Origin: JOPF133 sp052144935
Lineage (GTDB): Bacteria; Acidobacteriota; Terriglobia; Bryobacterales; Bryobacteraceae
DNA length: 64,000 nucleotides
Direction: 5' to 3'
NCBI GenBank assembly: GCA_052144935.1
Contig: JBKQPR010000339.1
Coordinates: forward strand, 1-64,000
In this document: in pieces, positions 8,336-16,527 of the stretch
Layout: each line of letters starts with the position of its first letter
How positions within the stretch are numbered: the first letter of the stretch is position 1
Made by a program: the position numbers and the translations under genes
The notes under the pieces: generated by a model
Database searches by the model: none
What the model saw: the letters and a program-made list of their open reading frames with translations, nothing else
What the model was told of the DNA's origin: nothing

Positions 8336-8971
8336 TCACAAAGCCACCAGCTTGCGCGCCAGCGCCACCGCGGCCCCGGCGCTCTCGCCGTAACCATCGG
8401 CCCCGATCGCCACCGCGTACTGCTCGGTGACGGGCGCACCGCCCACCATGATCTTCACCCTCTCGCGCAGACCCGCGGCCCGGAAGGCGTCAATGGTGGT
8501 CTTCATCGACCCCATCGTCACCGTCAGCAGGGCCGAGAGCGCCACCAGGTTGGCGTTGCGCGTGGCCACCGCCTCGATGAAGCGTTCCGGCGCCACGTCC
8601 GCGCCCAGGTCGATCACCTCGAAGCCGCCGCCTTCCAGCATGGACGCCACCAGATTCTTCCCGATGTCGTGCAGATCGCCCTTGACCGTCCCGATCACCA
8701 CGCGCCCCACTGGCTGGGCGCCCGCCGCCGCCAGCAACGGGCGGACAATCGCCATCGATGCTTTCATGGCGCGCGCCGAGAGCAGCATTTCGGGCACGAA
8801 GTACTCTTCGCACTCGAAAAGCCGGCCCACCTCGTCCATGGCCGGCACCAGGCATCCGCTCACGATGGCAAGCGGCGCGGTGCCGGCGGCGATGGCGGCC
8901 TCAGTCGCCGCGGCCGCGGCTTTCCAGTTTCCCCCGATCACGGCTTCATGCAGCTTCTCCAGATCAGACAT
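8336..8971 (-). CDS. Corrinoid (B12-binding) methyltransferase protein, MtbC/MtmC type
   Basis: Protein of 211 aa. An N-terminal four-helix cap (about 1-85) is followed by a Rossmann B12-binding domain with the base-off motif GDLHDIGKNLV, whose His is the lower axial cobalt ligand. The later segments LSALLTVTMGSMK and KIMVGGAPVTEQYAVAIGADGY are typical. It shuttles the methyl group between the URO-D methyltransferase and the homocysteine methyltransferase. The start ATG overlaps the 3' end of the URO-D gene by 8 nt, which indicates coupling. Confidence 0.9.
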   Translation of the reverse strand: MSDLEKLHEAVIGGNWKAAAAATEAAIAAGTAPLAIVSGCLVPAMDEVGRLFECEEYFVPEMLLSARAMKASMAIVRPLLAAAGAQPVGRVVIGTVKGDLHDIGKNLVASMLEGGGFEVIDLGADVAPERFIEAVATRNANLVALSALLTVTMGSMKTTIDAFRAAGLRERVKIMVGGAPVTEQYAVAIGADGYGESAGAAVALARKLVAL

Positions 8972-10253
8972 GCGAAACTCCGTTGAATTCATGGACCGCG
9001 TCCAGCATGGCGACGATGTTCTCCACCGGCGTGCCGGCCTGCAAGTTGTGAATGGAATTGAACACGAACCCACCGCCCGGCGCGAAGATTTCGCAGCGGC
9101 GCAACACCTCTTCGCGCACCTCTTGCGGCGTGCCGAAGGGCAGGGTCTTTTGCGTATCCACACCCCCGCCCCAGAACACCAGGTGGGAGCCGTATTTCCG
9201 CTTCAACCCGGCCGGATCCATGCCCGCCGCCGAACACTGCACCGGGTTGATAATGTCGAATCCAGCCTCGATGAAGCTCTCGAAGAACCGCTCCACGCTG
9301 CCGCAGGAGTGTTTGAAGCATTTCCAGGTAGTATTGGCATGCACCCAGCCGGTGATGCGCTTGTAGTAGGGGAACCACAGCTCGCGAAAGGTGCCCACGG
9401 AGCAGAACGCCGAAGTCTGCGTGCCGAAATCCGTGCCGCAGATATACAGGCAGTCCACCGCGTCGCCGATACGGGCCTGAATGCGAGCATGGATGCGGGC
9501 CAGGTTCCGGATGCCGATTTCGCACTGGCGCTCGAAGACCTGATGGATGTAGCCGCGACGGGTGCGGGTCGAAATGTACCACTCCGCGACGTCGCGGATG
9601 CCCTTCGGATTTTTCAGAGACGTCCCGGGCACCAGGGCGACGTCGCCGAACCCGGTGCCGCCGAAACCCGCCGCCACACCGTAGCCGGATGCGCAAGCCG
9701 CGCGCACGGAGCGCTCGATATGGTCCAGGTCCTCTTCGGAAATCGGGCCGAACTCTTCCAGGTTGTCCGCCGGGTCGAGCTTCCCCTCGTCGATCTCCGG
9801 CTGCCGGACGATAGCGTCGAAGAAGGCGCTGCCCATCGGCATGCGCCCGCTCGGAGCCGCCGTTTCATCGCCCTGGGGATAGATCAGGATGTCGCCGTTC
9901 GGCTCCGTCGTGGTCCGGAAATCGCCGGGCACCAGCACCTCCAGGCCGCGGAAATCCCACTCCTTCCAGTTGGCGGCGGGAAAGCCGAACTTGGTTTTGC
10001 GCGGAAACACGCCGGTGACGTCGATCCCCATCGCCGCGCGCAAGTCATCCTCGACAAGGCCCAGCATCTGGCCGGGTTCGTGCACCTTCACCGGCCCCGG
10101 GGCCAGCCCGTAGTAGTCCCGCAACGCCGCCACGCAACTGACGTGCATGCCGGTGACCGAGGTGCTTCCAAAATCCAGCGGAATGCGATCCGGTTCGCGG
10201 TGTTCCAGGGCGGTGCGCAACCTGTCGCGCGAAGAAATGCCGGTTTGGCTCAA
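8964..10253 (-). CDS. URO-D-family corrinoid methyltransferase
   Basis: About 429 aa. It begins SSRDRLRTALEHREPDRIP, the typical URO-D-like methyltransferase start, and contains a KHSCGSV motif (His/Cys zinc ligands) and NPVQCSAAGMDPAGLK. In the MtaA/MtvB branch these proteins take a methyl group from a methoxylated or N-methyl substrate, or pass it on from a corrinoid. Heme-type URO-D activity is unlikely in this operon. TTG at 10253 is proposed as start because the open frame further upstream runs through the palindromic repeat at 10305-10407. The substrate is unknown; a methoxyaromatic is attractive given the neighbouring catechol pathway. Confidence 0.8.
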   Translation of the reverse strand: MSQTGISSRDRLRTALEHREPDRIPLDFGSTSVTGMHVSCVAALRDYYGLAPGPVKVHEPGQMLGLVEDDLRAAMGIDVTGVFPRKTKFGFPAANWKEWDFRGLEVLVPGDFRTTTEPNGDILIYPQGDETAAPSGRMPMGSAFFDAIVRQPEIDEGKLDPADNLEEFGPISEEDLDHIERSVRAACASGYGVAAGFGGTGFGDVALVPGTSLKNPKGIRDVAEWYISTRTRRGYIHQVFERQCEIGIRNLARIHARIQARIGDAVDCLYICGTDFGTQTSAFCSVGTFRELWFPYYKRITGWVHANTTWKCFKHSCGSVERFFESFIEAGFDIINPVQCSAAGMDPAGLKRKYGSHLVFWGGGVDTQKTLPFGTPQEVREEVLRRCEIFAPGGGFVFNSIHNLQAGTPVENIVAMLDAVHEFNGVSHV

Positions 10254-10304
10254 CAGGCAATTTATATCACGAGTGCAACACCACGCGCGCGGGGGGCGTG
10301 CGAC

Positions 10305-10407
10305 TTCACCGCGGAGACACGGAGAACACAGAGGAAGCGCGGAGAAAACAATTCTCCTCTTGCCTTTCTCCGCGCTTCCTCTGTGTTCTCCGTGTCTCCT
10401 CGGTGAA
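10305..10407. repeat. Long near-perfect inverted repeat (43-bp arms)
   Basis: Arms 10305-10347 and 10365-10407 are reverse complements at 42 of 43 positions, separated by 17 nt. They consist of CGCGGAGACACGGAGAACAC-type sequence. The element sits between two tail-to-head minus-strand genes (decarboxylase end at 10417, URO-D start at 10253). Transcribed, it would form a very stable hairpin and could end or process the mRNA. One arm type recurs at 22536-22580. Confidence 0.85.
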
Positions 10408-10416
10408 TAGGCTCTG

Positions 10417-11832
10417 TCACGATCCCTCCGCCTCCCTACGAACCAACCCCCAGAGTGCTTCGACATGCTCCCGCTCGGTCGCTATGGCGCCGATCGAGAC
10501 GCGTACCATCCAGCGTCCGTCGAGGATCGCCGGCGTCAGATACGCTCCGCCGGAACGGTTCACACGGTCCACCCATCCGAGGGTATGTTTGTCGAGAGCT
10601 TCCCCCTCCAGCGCCTCTGGCTGGTGTCGAATGCAGACCGTTTGCAGGGGAACCGGGGCCAAGACACTCCAGCCGGGTGTTTGGCGGACCTGATCGGCCA
10701 GCCATTGGGCATTCGCCAAGTCGCGCCGCAGGCGATTTTGCAAAGCCGTCACGCCCTGCTCGCGGATCATGAACCAAAGCTTCAATGCGCGGAAGCGCCG
10801 CCCCAGCGGCAGCCCCCAATCGCGGAGGTTCTTCACCTGCGCGTCGGCAGAGGACCGCAAATAGCTGGGGTTGGTCGACATGACCCGGATCAAGTGTTGG
10901 GGATCGCGCACGTAGTACAACGAGCAATCGAACGCCACGCCCAGCCATTTGTGAGGATTCAGAACCAGCGAGTCCGCGCCTTCGATGCCCTGCCACATCC
11001 AGCGGCATTCGGGAAGAATCATCGCCGAGCCGGCCATCGCGGCGTCCACATGCAACCAGATGCCGTGCCGGTTGGCGACACGCGCCAGGTCTTCCACCGG
11101 ATCGAGCGCCGTCGAAGTGGTGGTGCCGGTGGTGGCGACTACGGCGCAGGGCCGGAAACCCGCGGCCAGGTCGCGCTCGACGGCCTCTTCCAATGCGGCG
11201 GCGCGCATCCCATAGTTTGCATCGTGTTCGACCACCCGCACGTTGTGGCGGCCGAACCCGGCCAGCAGCGCCGCTTTATCCACCGAGCTATGGCTGTGCG
11301 CCGAAGTGTAGACCACCAGGGCCTGCTCCTCGGCTTGCAGCCCTCCGCGGCTGAGGCTGTAGTCGGTGGCTTTTTCGCGGGCACACATCAGGGCGACCAG
11401 CGTGCAGGTGGACGCCGTGTCGTGGATCACTCCGCTCCACGCATCGGATAGGCCGGTCATCTGGCGCATCCAGTCGGTGGCCACCTCTTCCACTTCAGTA
11501 AGCGCCGGGCTGGATTGCCAGGAGAGACCCAGCACGCCGAGGCCGGTCGAGGCGAAGTCGCCGAGCACACTCGCCGGCAGCCCATTCGAGGGGAAGTATC
11601 CGAAGAAGCGCGGATGCTGCCAGTGGGACAGTCCCGGCACGATAATCTTGTCGAGATCGCCGAGAATGGCGGCGAAGGGTTCCGGATCGAGCGGGGGTTC
11701 GGAAGGAAGCTGTCGCTTGACCTCGCCCGGCGCGGTTCGCGCCATCACGGGCAACTCGGCGACGCGCGTCCGGTAGTCGGCGATCCAATCGATCAACTGG
11801 TGCCCCGCCTGGCGAAATTCTTCAGGAGTCAT
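10417..11832 (-). CDS. PLP-dependent aromatic-L-amino-acid decarboxylase (group II)
   Basis: Protein of 471 aa with the full architecture of DOPA/tyrosine/tryptophan decarboxylases: HPRFFGYFPSNG in the N-terminal domain, VIHDTASTCTLVAL, HSHSSVDKAALLAG, ATTGTTTSTALDPV, the HVDAAMAGSA loop and the Schiff-base lysine in LNPHKWLGV. It would convert an aromatic amino acid such as tyrosine or DOPA to the amine. It lies 28 nt downstream of the aldehyde dehydrogenase on the same strand. Substrate choice is inferred from the homoprotocatechuate genes nearby. Confidence 0.9.
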   Translation of the reverse strand: MTPEEFRQAGHQLIDWIADYRTRVAELPVMARTAPGEVKRQLPSEPPLDPEPFAAILGDLDKIIVPGLSHWQHPRFFGYFPSNGLPASVLGDFASTGLGVLGLSWQSSPALTEVEEVATDWMRQMTGLSDAWSGVIHDTASTCTLVALMCAREKATDYSLSRGGLQAEEQALVVYTSAHSHSSVDKAALLAGFGRHNVRVVEHDANYGMRAAALEEAVERDLAAGFRPCAVVATTGTTTSTALDPVEDLARVANRHGIWLHVDAAMAGSAMILPECRWMWQGIEGADSLVLNPHKWLGVAFDCSLYYVRDPQHLIRVMSTNPSYLRSSADAQVKNLRDWGLPLGRRFRALKLWFMIREQGVTALQNRLRRDLANAQWLADQVRQTPGWSVLAPVPLQTVCIRHQPEALEGEALDKHTLGWVDRVNRSGGAYLTPAILDGRWMVRVSIGAIATEREHVEALWGLVRREAEGS

Positions 11833-11860
11833 ATTTGGTTACCATCCGTTAGTGCACCCA

Positions 11861-13363
11861 TTACAGGGCGATCCAAGCGGTCTTGAAGTCGAGGTATTTC
11901 TCCAGAGCGTGCAACGACTTGTCGCGCCCGTGCCCGGATTGCTTGAACCCGCCCATCGGCACGGTAAGATCGGCGCCGCCATAGGTATTCACGTGAACCA
12001 CGCCGGCGTGGATGGCGCGGATCATGCGGTGCGCCGTACGAAGATTGGAGGTCCACACCGCGGACGCCAGACCATATACCGTGGAATTGGCCAGCTCAGC
12101 CGCCTGCTCCTCCGTGTCGAAGCGGAGGATGCCCAGCACCGGGCCGAACACCTCTTCGCGAGCCAGCGTCATCTCCGGAGTAACCTGCTCGAAGATGGCC
12201 GGCTCCATGTAATAACCCCCGGTTGCTTCGTGGAGCCGGCCACCGCCGGTAAGGCGCCTGGCGCCCTCCTGTTCCGCAATGGAGACATAGGCCAGGTCCT
12301 TCGCAAGTTGATCCGCACTGGCAACCGCGCCGATGTCGTTGTCCAGCAGGAGCGGGTCACCGACCTTCAGCTTCTCGGCCACGGCCAGCAGTTTCTCCAT
12401 GAAGCGGTCATAAATCGGTGACTGTACCAGCAGGCGCGACGCCGCCACGCAGACCTGTCCGGAGTTGCGGAAAATGCCGAAGACCGAAGCCTTGGCGGCG
12501 CGATCGAGGTCCGGGGCGTCGGCGAAGACGATATTGGGCGACTTACCACCAAGTTCCAGATACACGCGTTTCAGGTTGGACCGCGCCGAGTACTCCATCA
12601 GACGGCGGCCCACGGCGCCCGAACCGGTGAAGGCCAGCGCGTCGACGTCCGTGTGAAGCCCGAGCGCTTCACCGGCCACCGATCCTTGGCCGGTCACCAC
12701 GTTGAGCACTCCATCCGGGATGCCCGCCTCGGCCGAGAGTTGCGCCAGCCGGAGAAGCGTGAGCGAGGCGATCTCGGGCGGCTTCAGGACTACGGAGTTT
12801 CCCGCGGCTAGAGCCGGCGCGATCTTCCAAGCCCCGATCATCATCGGAAAGTTCCACGGCACGATGACGCCAACCACGCCGAGCGGCTCGCGATGTACCA
12901 GTCCGAGGACGTCCGGCGCGGTTGGCGCGATCTCGCCGTAGACCTTGTCGACTGCCTCGGCATAGTACCGGAAGGTGGCGGCGGCGGACAGCGGCTCGGC
13001 CTTGTACGCCATTTCGATCTCCGTGCCGTTGTCGCGCACGCCGAGCACGGCCAACTCCAGCGCATGCGTTTCGATGAGATCGGCCAGTTTCAGCAGTTTC
13101 TTCTTGCGCTCGGCCGGCGCGATCCGCGACCAGACGCCTTTCTCATGAGCCTGGCGCGCCGCCTTGACGGCCTGGTCGACTTCGTGACGAGTTCCCGCGG
13201 CGATGGTCGTAAAGACGCGGCCATCGATGGGACTCAGGACGTCGAGTGCCGCTCCATCCTGGCTCGGAGTGGGCCGGCCGCCGATCCAATGATCCTGGGG
13301 CGGCACGGCTTCGAGACGCAATCGGTCGATGAGGGCTTGGTCCACCGATTCCCAGACTTGCAA
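11861..13363 (-). CDS. Aldehyde dehydrogenase, arylacetaldehyde type (putative)
   Basis: About 500 aa NAD(P)-dependent ALDH: VIVPWNFPMMIGAWKIAPAL, the AFTGSGAVGRRLM cofactor loop, ELGGKSPNIVF with the general-base Glu, and NSGQVCVAASR with the nucleophilic Cys. It would oxidise an arylacetaldehyde such as 3,4-dihydroxyphenylacetaldehyde to the acid, between the aminotransferase and HpaD steps. Succinic semialdehyde is an alternative substrate. TTG at 13363 or GTG at 13345 are possible starts; no strong ribosome-binding site decides. It is divergent from the Tm-1-like gene with only about 20 bp between. Confidence 0.8.
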   Translation of the reverse strand: MQVWESVDQALIDRLRLEAVPPQDHWIGGRPTPSQDGAALDVLSPIDGRVFTTIAAGTRHEVDQAVKAARQAHEKGVWSRIAPAERKKKLLKLADLIETHALELAVLGVRDNGTEIEMAYKAEPLSAAATFRYYAEAVDKVYGEIAPTAPDVLGLVHREPLGVVGVIVPWNFPMMIGAWKIAPALAAGNSVVLKPPEIASLTLLRLAQLSAEAGIPDGVLNVVTGQGSVAGEALGLHTDVDALAFTGSGAVGRRLMEYSARSNLKRVYLELGGKSPNIVFADAPDLDRAAKASVFGIFRNSGQVCVAASRLLVQSPIYDRFMEKLLAVAEKLKVGDPLLLDNDIGAVASADQLAKDLAYVSIAEQEGARRLTGGGRLHEATGGYYMEPAIFEQVTPEMTLAREEVFGPVLGILRFDTEEQAAELANSTVYGLASAVWTSNLRTAHRMIRAIHAGVVHVNTYGGADLTVPMGGFKQSGHGRDKSLHALEKYLDFKTAWIAL

Positions 13364-13384
13364 AGAGCGCGCCCCGCTGTCAAG

Positions 13385-14641
13385 ATGATTAACATATTCA
13401 TGATCTCGATTCTGCTCATCGGCACATGCGACACCAAGGCCGACGAGATGCTGTTCCTGAAATCCTGCATCGAAAGGGAAGCGGCGCAAGCCCTCGTCAT
13501 GGATGTAGGCGCGCTCGGCCCACCGCCGTTCCAGCCCGATTATTCGAATGCCGATGTGGCCCGCGCGGCCGGCGTTACGATCGACGCCATCCGGAAGCTG
13601 GGCGACGAGAACGGCGTGATGACCAAAATGTCGGAGGGTGCTCGCGAGTTGACCAGCCGCCTTCACCAGCAAGGCAAGGTCCAGGGCATGATCGCACTGG
13701 GCGGCACCATGGGCACGGATCTGGCCCTGGAGGCCGCATCCGCCCTGCCGCCGGGCATTCCGAAATTTGTGGTGTCGACGGTCGCTTTCAGCCATCTCAT
13801 TCCACCGGACCGCATTCCCGCCGACCTGACGATGAGTTTGTGGGCCGGCGGTCTGTATGGGCTCAACGGCATCTGCCGATCGACTCTGAGCCAGGCGGCC
13901 GGTGCGGTGACCGGCGCGGCGCGCGCCAGCCTCATATATCATGCACAGCCGAAGCGCCCCCTGATCGGGATCACATCGTTGGGCAAATCGTGTACGCGCT
14001 ACATGGTGGCGCTGAAGCCGGCGCTGGAGGCGCGGGGCTACGAAGTGGCGGTCTTCCACTCGACCGGCATGGGCGGCCGCGCTTTCGAAGCGCTGGCGGC
14101 CGAGCGGCGCTTTGCCGCAGTGCTCGATCTGTGCCTGCAGGAAATCGGCAACCATCTCGCGGGATCGGTGGTGACCGCGGGCAAGACGCGTCTCGAATCG
14201 GCCGGACGCGCCGGGATTCCGCAAATCGTCGCGCCCGGCGCCACCGATATGGTCGACTTCCAGGCCTGGAAAGAGGTCCCCAGCCGGTACAGGGATCGGC
14301 CGTTTCACGCGCACAACCGGCTGATCGCCTCGGTTACCACGGGCGCCGAAGATCGGGAAAGACTGGCTTATGTCATCGGCGAGAAGCTCTCTTTCGCTAA
14401 GGGACCTGTAAAGTTTATTCTTCCTCTGGGCGGCGTCGAGGAATGGGACCGGCCCGGAGAAGCTCTTCACGACCCCGAAGCCCTCGGCGCTTTCATCCGC
14501 GCTGCGCGCCAGAGCATTCGGCCGCCCGCGGATCTTGTCGAGATCGACGCGCACATCAACGACGCTGCCTTCACCGATCTCGTGCTTGGGATTTTCGACG
14601 CATGGGTAGCGGCAGGCATCGTGGCTCCGGGCGCCCAATGA
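13385..14641 (+). CDS. Tm-1-like / UPF0261 protein
   Basis: About 418 aa with the UPF0261 pattern: ISILLIGTCDTKADEMLFLK at the N-terminus, MIALGGTMGTDLAL, ITSLGKSCTRYMVALKPALE, FHSTGMGGRAFEALA and IVAPGATDMVDFQAW. The tomato Tm-1 protein belongs to this ATP-binding family; bacterial members have no firm function, though many sit with TIM-barrel partners in catabolic loci. No such partner is present here. ATG at 13385 or 13400 could be the start. The candidate operator 13389-13398 lies inside or just before the first codons, which fits regulated expression. Confidence 0.8.
   Translation: MINIFMISILLIGTCDTKADEMLFLKSCIEREAAQALVMDVGALGPPPFQPDYSNADVARAAGVTIDAIRKLGDENGVMTKMSEGARELTSRLHQQGKVQGMIALGGTMGTDLALEAASALPPGIPKFVVSTVAFSHLIPPDRIPADLTMSLWAGGLYGLNGICRSTLSQAAGAVTGAARASLIYHAQPKRPLIGITSLGKSCTRYMVALKPALEARGYEVAVFHSTGMGGRAFEALAAERRFAAVLDLCLQEIGNHLAGSVVTAGKTRLESAGRAGIPQIVAPGATDMVDFQAWKEVPSRYRDRPFHAHNRLIASVTTGAEDRERLAYVIGEKLSFAKGPVKFILPLGGVEEWDRPGEALHDPEALGAFIRAARQSIRPPADLVEIDAHINDAAFTDLVLGIFDAWVAAGIVAPGAQ
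13389..13398. promoter_or_regulatory. Candidate HpaR operator core (site 1)
   Basis: TTAACATATT lies in the divergent region between the aldehyde dehydrogenase and the Tm-1-like gene. Its exact reverse complement occurs at 18349-18358 in the other divergent promoter of the island. It is flanked by ATGA and TCAT, an imperfect dyad. Such AT-rich sequence stands out in this GC-rich DNA. Binding by the HpaR-like MarR protein is inferred. Confidence 0.5.
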
Positions 14642-14737
14642 AACCGCGCGGGCTGATCCTCCCCAGACCGGCGGAGTTCCGCAGTCTCGCGCTTCAAATC
14701 CCCGGATTGAGCTTCCATCCCGTTCAGGAGACAAATC

Positions 14738-16090
14738 ATGCGTGATTCGCGTTTTCTTGCCGAGCAAAATGCCAAATCCATCTGGCACCCGATGGCCCAC
14801 CCAGCCGAAATGCGGAGCCATCCGCCCAAGGTAATCATGAAAGGTGACGGCGTCACGATCACCGACCTGGAAGGCCGCACGGTCCTCGATGCCGTCGGCG
14901 GCCTGTGGAACGTCAACCTCGGTTACTCCTCGGAGCCGATCAAGAAAGCCATTGCCGATCAGCTTGCCCTGCTGCCTTACTACTCGGGATTCCGCGGCAC
15001 GTCGACGGGTCCGGCGATCGAACTCTCCGACGAGTTGTGCCGCTTCTTCGAGCCGGAGGGGATGATCCGCGCGTTCTTTGGTTCGGGCGGCTCCGATTCG
15101 GTGGAGACCGCGCTGCGGCTGGCGCGCCAATACTGGAAGGTGCGCGGCCAACTCGACCGCACGAAATTCATCGCGCTGAAGAAGGGATATCACGGCACGC
15201 ATTTCGGCGGAGCCTCGGTCAACGGCAACCCCAGTTTCCGCCGCAACTACGAGCCCCTGCTGCCGGGCTGTTTCCACATTCCCACGCCGCATGCCTACCG
15301 CAATCCCTTCGGCGAGACCGACCCCCGCCGCCTGGCCGAGCTGTGCGCCGCCGCTCTCGAAGACGAGATCGTGTTTCAGGGACCCGACACCGTGGCCGCG
15401 TTCATCATGGAGCCGGTGCTGGGCGCTGCCGGCGTGATCGTGCCGCACGAGAGCTTCATGCCGGTGGTCCGCGGGATCTGCGACCAGCACGACGTCCTGC
15501 TGATCGCCGATGAAGTCATCACGGGCTTCGGGAGGACCGGCGCCTGGTGCGGATCGCGGCTATGGAGTGTCCGGCCCGACATGATGTGCATCGCCAAAGC
15601 CATCACCAGCGGCTACTTTCCGCTGGGAGCGACATTGCTCGGCGAGAAGGTGGCCACGGCAATCGAGAGCAACCAGGATTCCTTCGGCGCGATCGGGCAC
15701 GGCTACACGTATTCCGGCCATCCGGTGGGCTGCGCCGCGGGCATTGCGGCGTTGGCGGAGACGCAGAGACTGAGGGTCCACGAGAATGCCGCCGCCCGCG
15801 GCCATGAGCTGCGCGCGGCGCTCGAGGAGCTGAAAGCCAGGCACGAGCTGGTGGGCGATGTCCGGACGAAGGGCCTGATGGGCGCGCTGGAAATCGTTTC
15901 CGATCGCGGCGCGAAAACGCCCGCGCCAAAGGAAACCATGAGCAAGATACAGGAAGGCGCGTACGAGGCGGGGGTCATGATCCGCGTTTCCGGATGCAAC
16001 ATCATCCTGTCGCCGCCGTTGGTGATCGCCGCGGGCGATGTCGCGAAAATCGCCCAGGCGGTGGACGCGGGACTCAACGCGGCATCTTAA
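14738..16090 (+). CDS. Class III (omega) aminotransferase
   Basis: Protein of 450 aa: WHPMAHPAEM near the N-terminus, GLWNVNLGYS, FFGSGGSDSVETALRLARQY, the PLP-binding LLIADEVITGFGRTG and the Schiff-base lysine in CIAKAITSGYFPLGA. Class III enzymes of this subgroup move the amino group from amines or beta-/omega-amino acids to pyruvate. Here it could deaminate tyramine or dopamine to the arylacetaldehyde. An AGGAG ribosome-binding site precedes the ATG. The gene follows the Tm-1-like gene by 97 bp and converges on the regulator gene, overlapping its 3' end by 4 nt. Confidence 0.85.
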   Translation: MRDSRFLAEQNAKSIWHPMAHPAEMRSHPPKVIMKGDGVTITDLEGRTVLDAVGGLWNVNLGYSSEPIKKAIADQLALLPYYSGFRGTSTGPAIELSDELCRFFEPEGMIRAFFGSGGSDSVETALRLARQYWKVRGQLDRTKFIALKKGYHGTHFGGASVNGNPSFRRNYEPLLPGCFHIPTPHAYRNPFGETDPRRLAELCAAALEDEIVFQGPDTVAAFIMEPVLGAAGVIVPHESFMPVVRGICDQHDVLLIADEVITGFGRTGAWCGSRLWSVRPDMMCIAKAITSGYFPLGATLLGEKVATAIESNQDSFGAIGHGYTYSGHPVGCAAGIAALAETQRLRVHENAAARGHELRAALEELKARHELVGDVRTKGLMGALEIVSDRGAKTPAPKETMSKIQEGAYEAGVMIRVSGCNIILSPPLVIAAGDVAKIAQAVDAGLNAAS

Positions 16091-16527
16091 GCCCGTGTCC
16101 TGGTCAGGTCTTCGAGGATGTCGAGGAGGCGCTCCAGGCGCTTCCTGCCGAACTCCTTTTCCAGCGCTTGATAGATCTTGTTGCTCTCGGGCGCGACTTT
16201 GCGAATCAGCGCCAGCGCCTTGGGTGTGGCCTCCAGAACCAGGCGCCTTCCGTCATGGGCATTGCGCTTGCGCGAGACCAGCTTGCGCGCTTCCAGCGTG
16301 CGAAGAATCAGGGTCATGCTGGGTCTGAGAATGCAGCATCGGGCCGACAGTTGCGTCGCATCCAGAGGACCGGATTCGGCCAGAACGCGGATCACGCGCC
16401 ATTGCTGCTCGGTCACGCGATGCGATGCCAGCAGCGGCCGGAAACGGGTCATCACCGCTTCTCGCGCCGCCAGAAGCGCTATGGGAAGCGAGCGGCTGGT
16501 GGGGCGAAGTGTGGCTGGCATCTTCAT
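16087..16527 (-). CDS. hpaR: MarR-family regulator, HpaR/HpcR-like
   Basis: Protein of 146 aa with the HpaR pattern: SLPIALLAAREAVMTRFRPL, LASHRVTEQQWRVIRVLAES and a winged helix (ATQLSARCCILRPSMTLILR, then RKRNAHDGRRLVLEAT). In enterobacteria HpaR/HpcR represses the homoprotocatechuate operon. It is the last gene of the minus-strand set DapA-family, FAH-family, hpaR, and its start overlaps the FAH-family stop. ATG at 16527 is chosen from family length. It probably binds the shared core at 13389 and 18349. Confidence 0.8.
   Translation of the reverse strand: MKMPATLRPTSRSLPIALLAAREAVMTRFRPLLASHRVTEQQWRVIRVLAESGPLDATQLSARCCILRPSMTLILRTLEARKLVSRKRNAHDGRRLVLEATPKALALIRKVAPESNKIYQALEKEFGRKRLERLLDILEDLTRTRA

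Noticed and set aside
10254..10466. N-terminal extension of the URO-D gene through the palindrome
   Set aside because: The translated repeat is not protein-like and the family start lies just after 10253.
14639..14745. 35-codon ORF starting at the ATGA that overlaps the Tm-1-like stop
   Set aside because: It overlaps the aminotransferase start, has no recognisable pattern and its ribosome-binding site belongs to the next gene.
13364..15490. Upstream extension of the aldehyde dehydrogenase frame to a 1209-residue protein
   Set aside because: Beyond about 13363 the frame is antisense to the Tm-1-like and aminotransferase genes and shows no domain.
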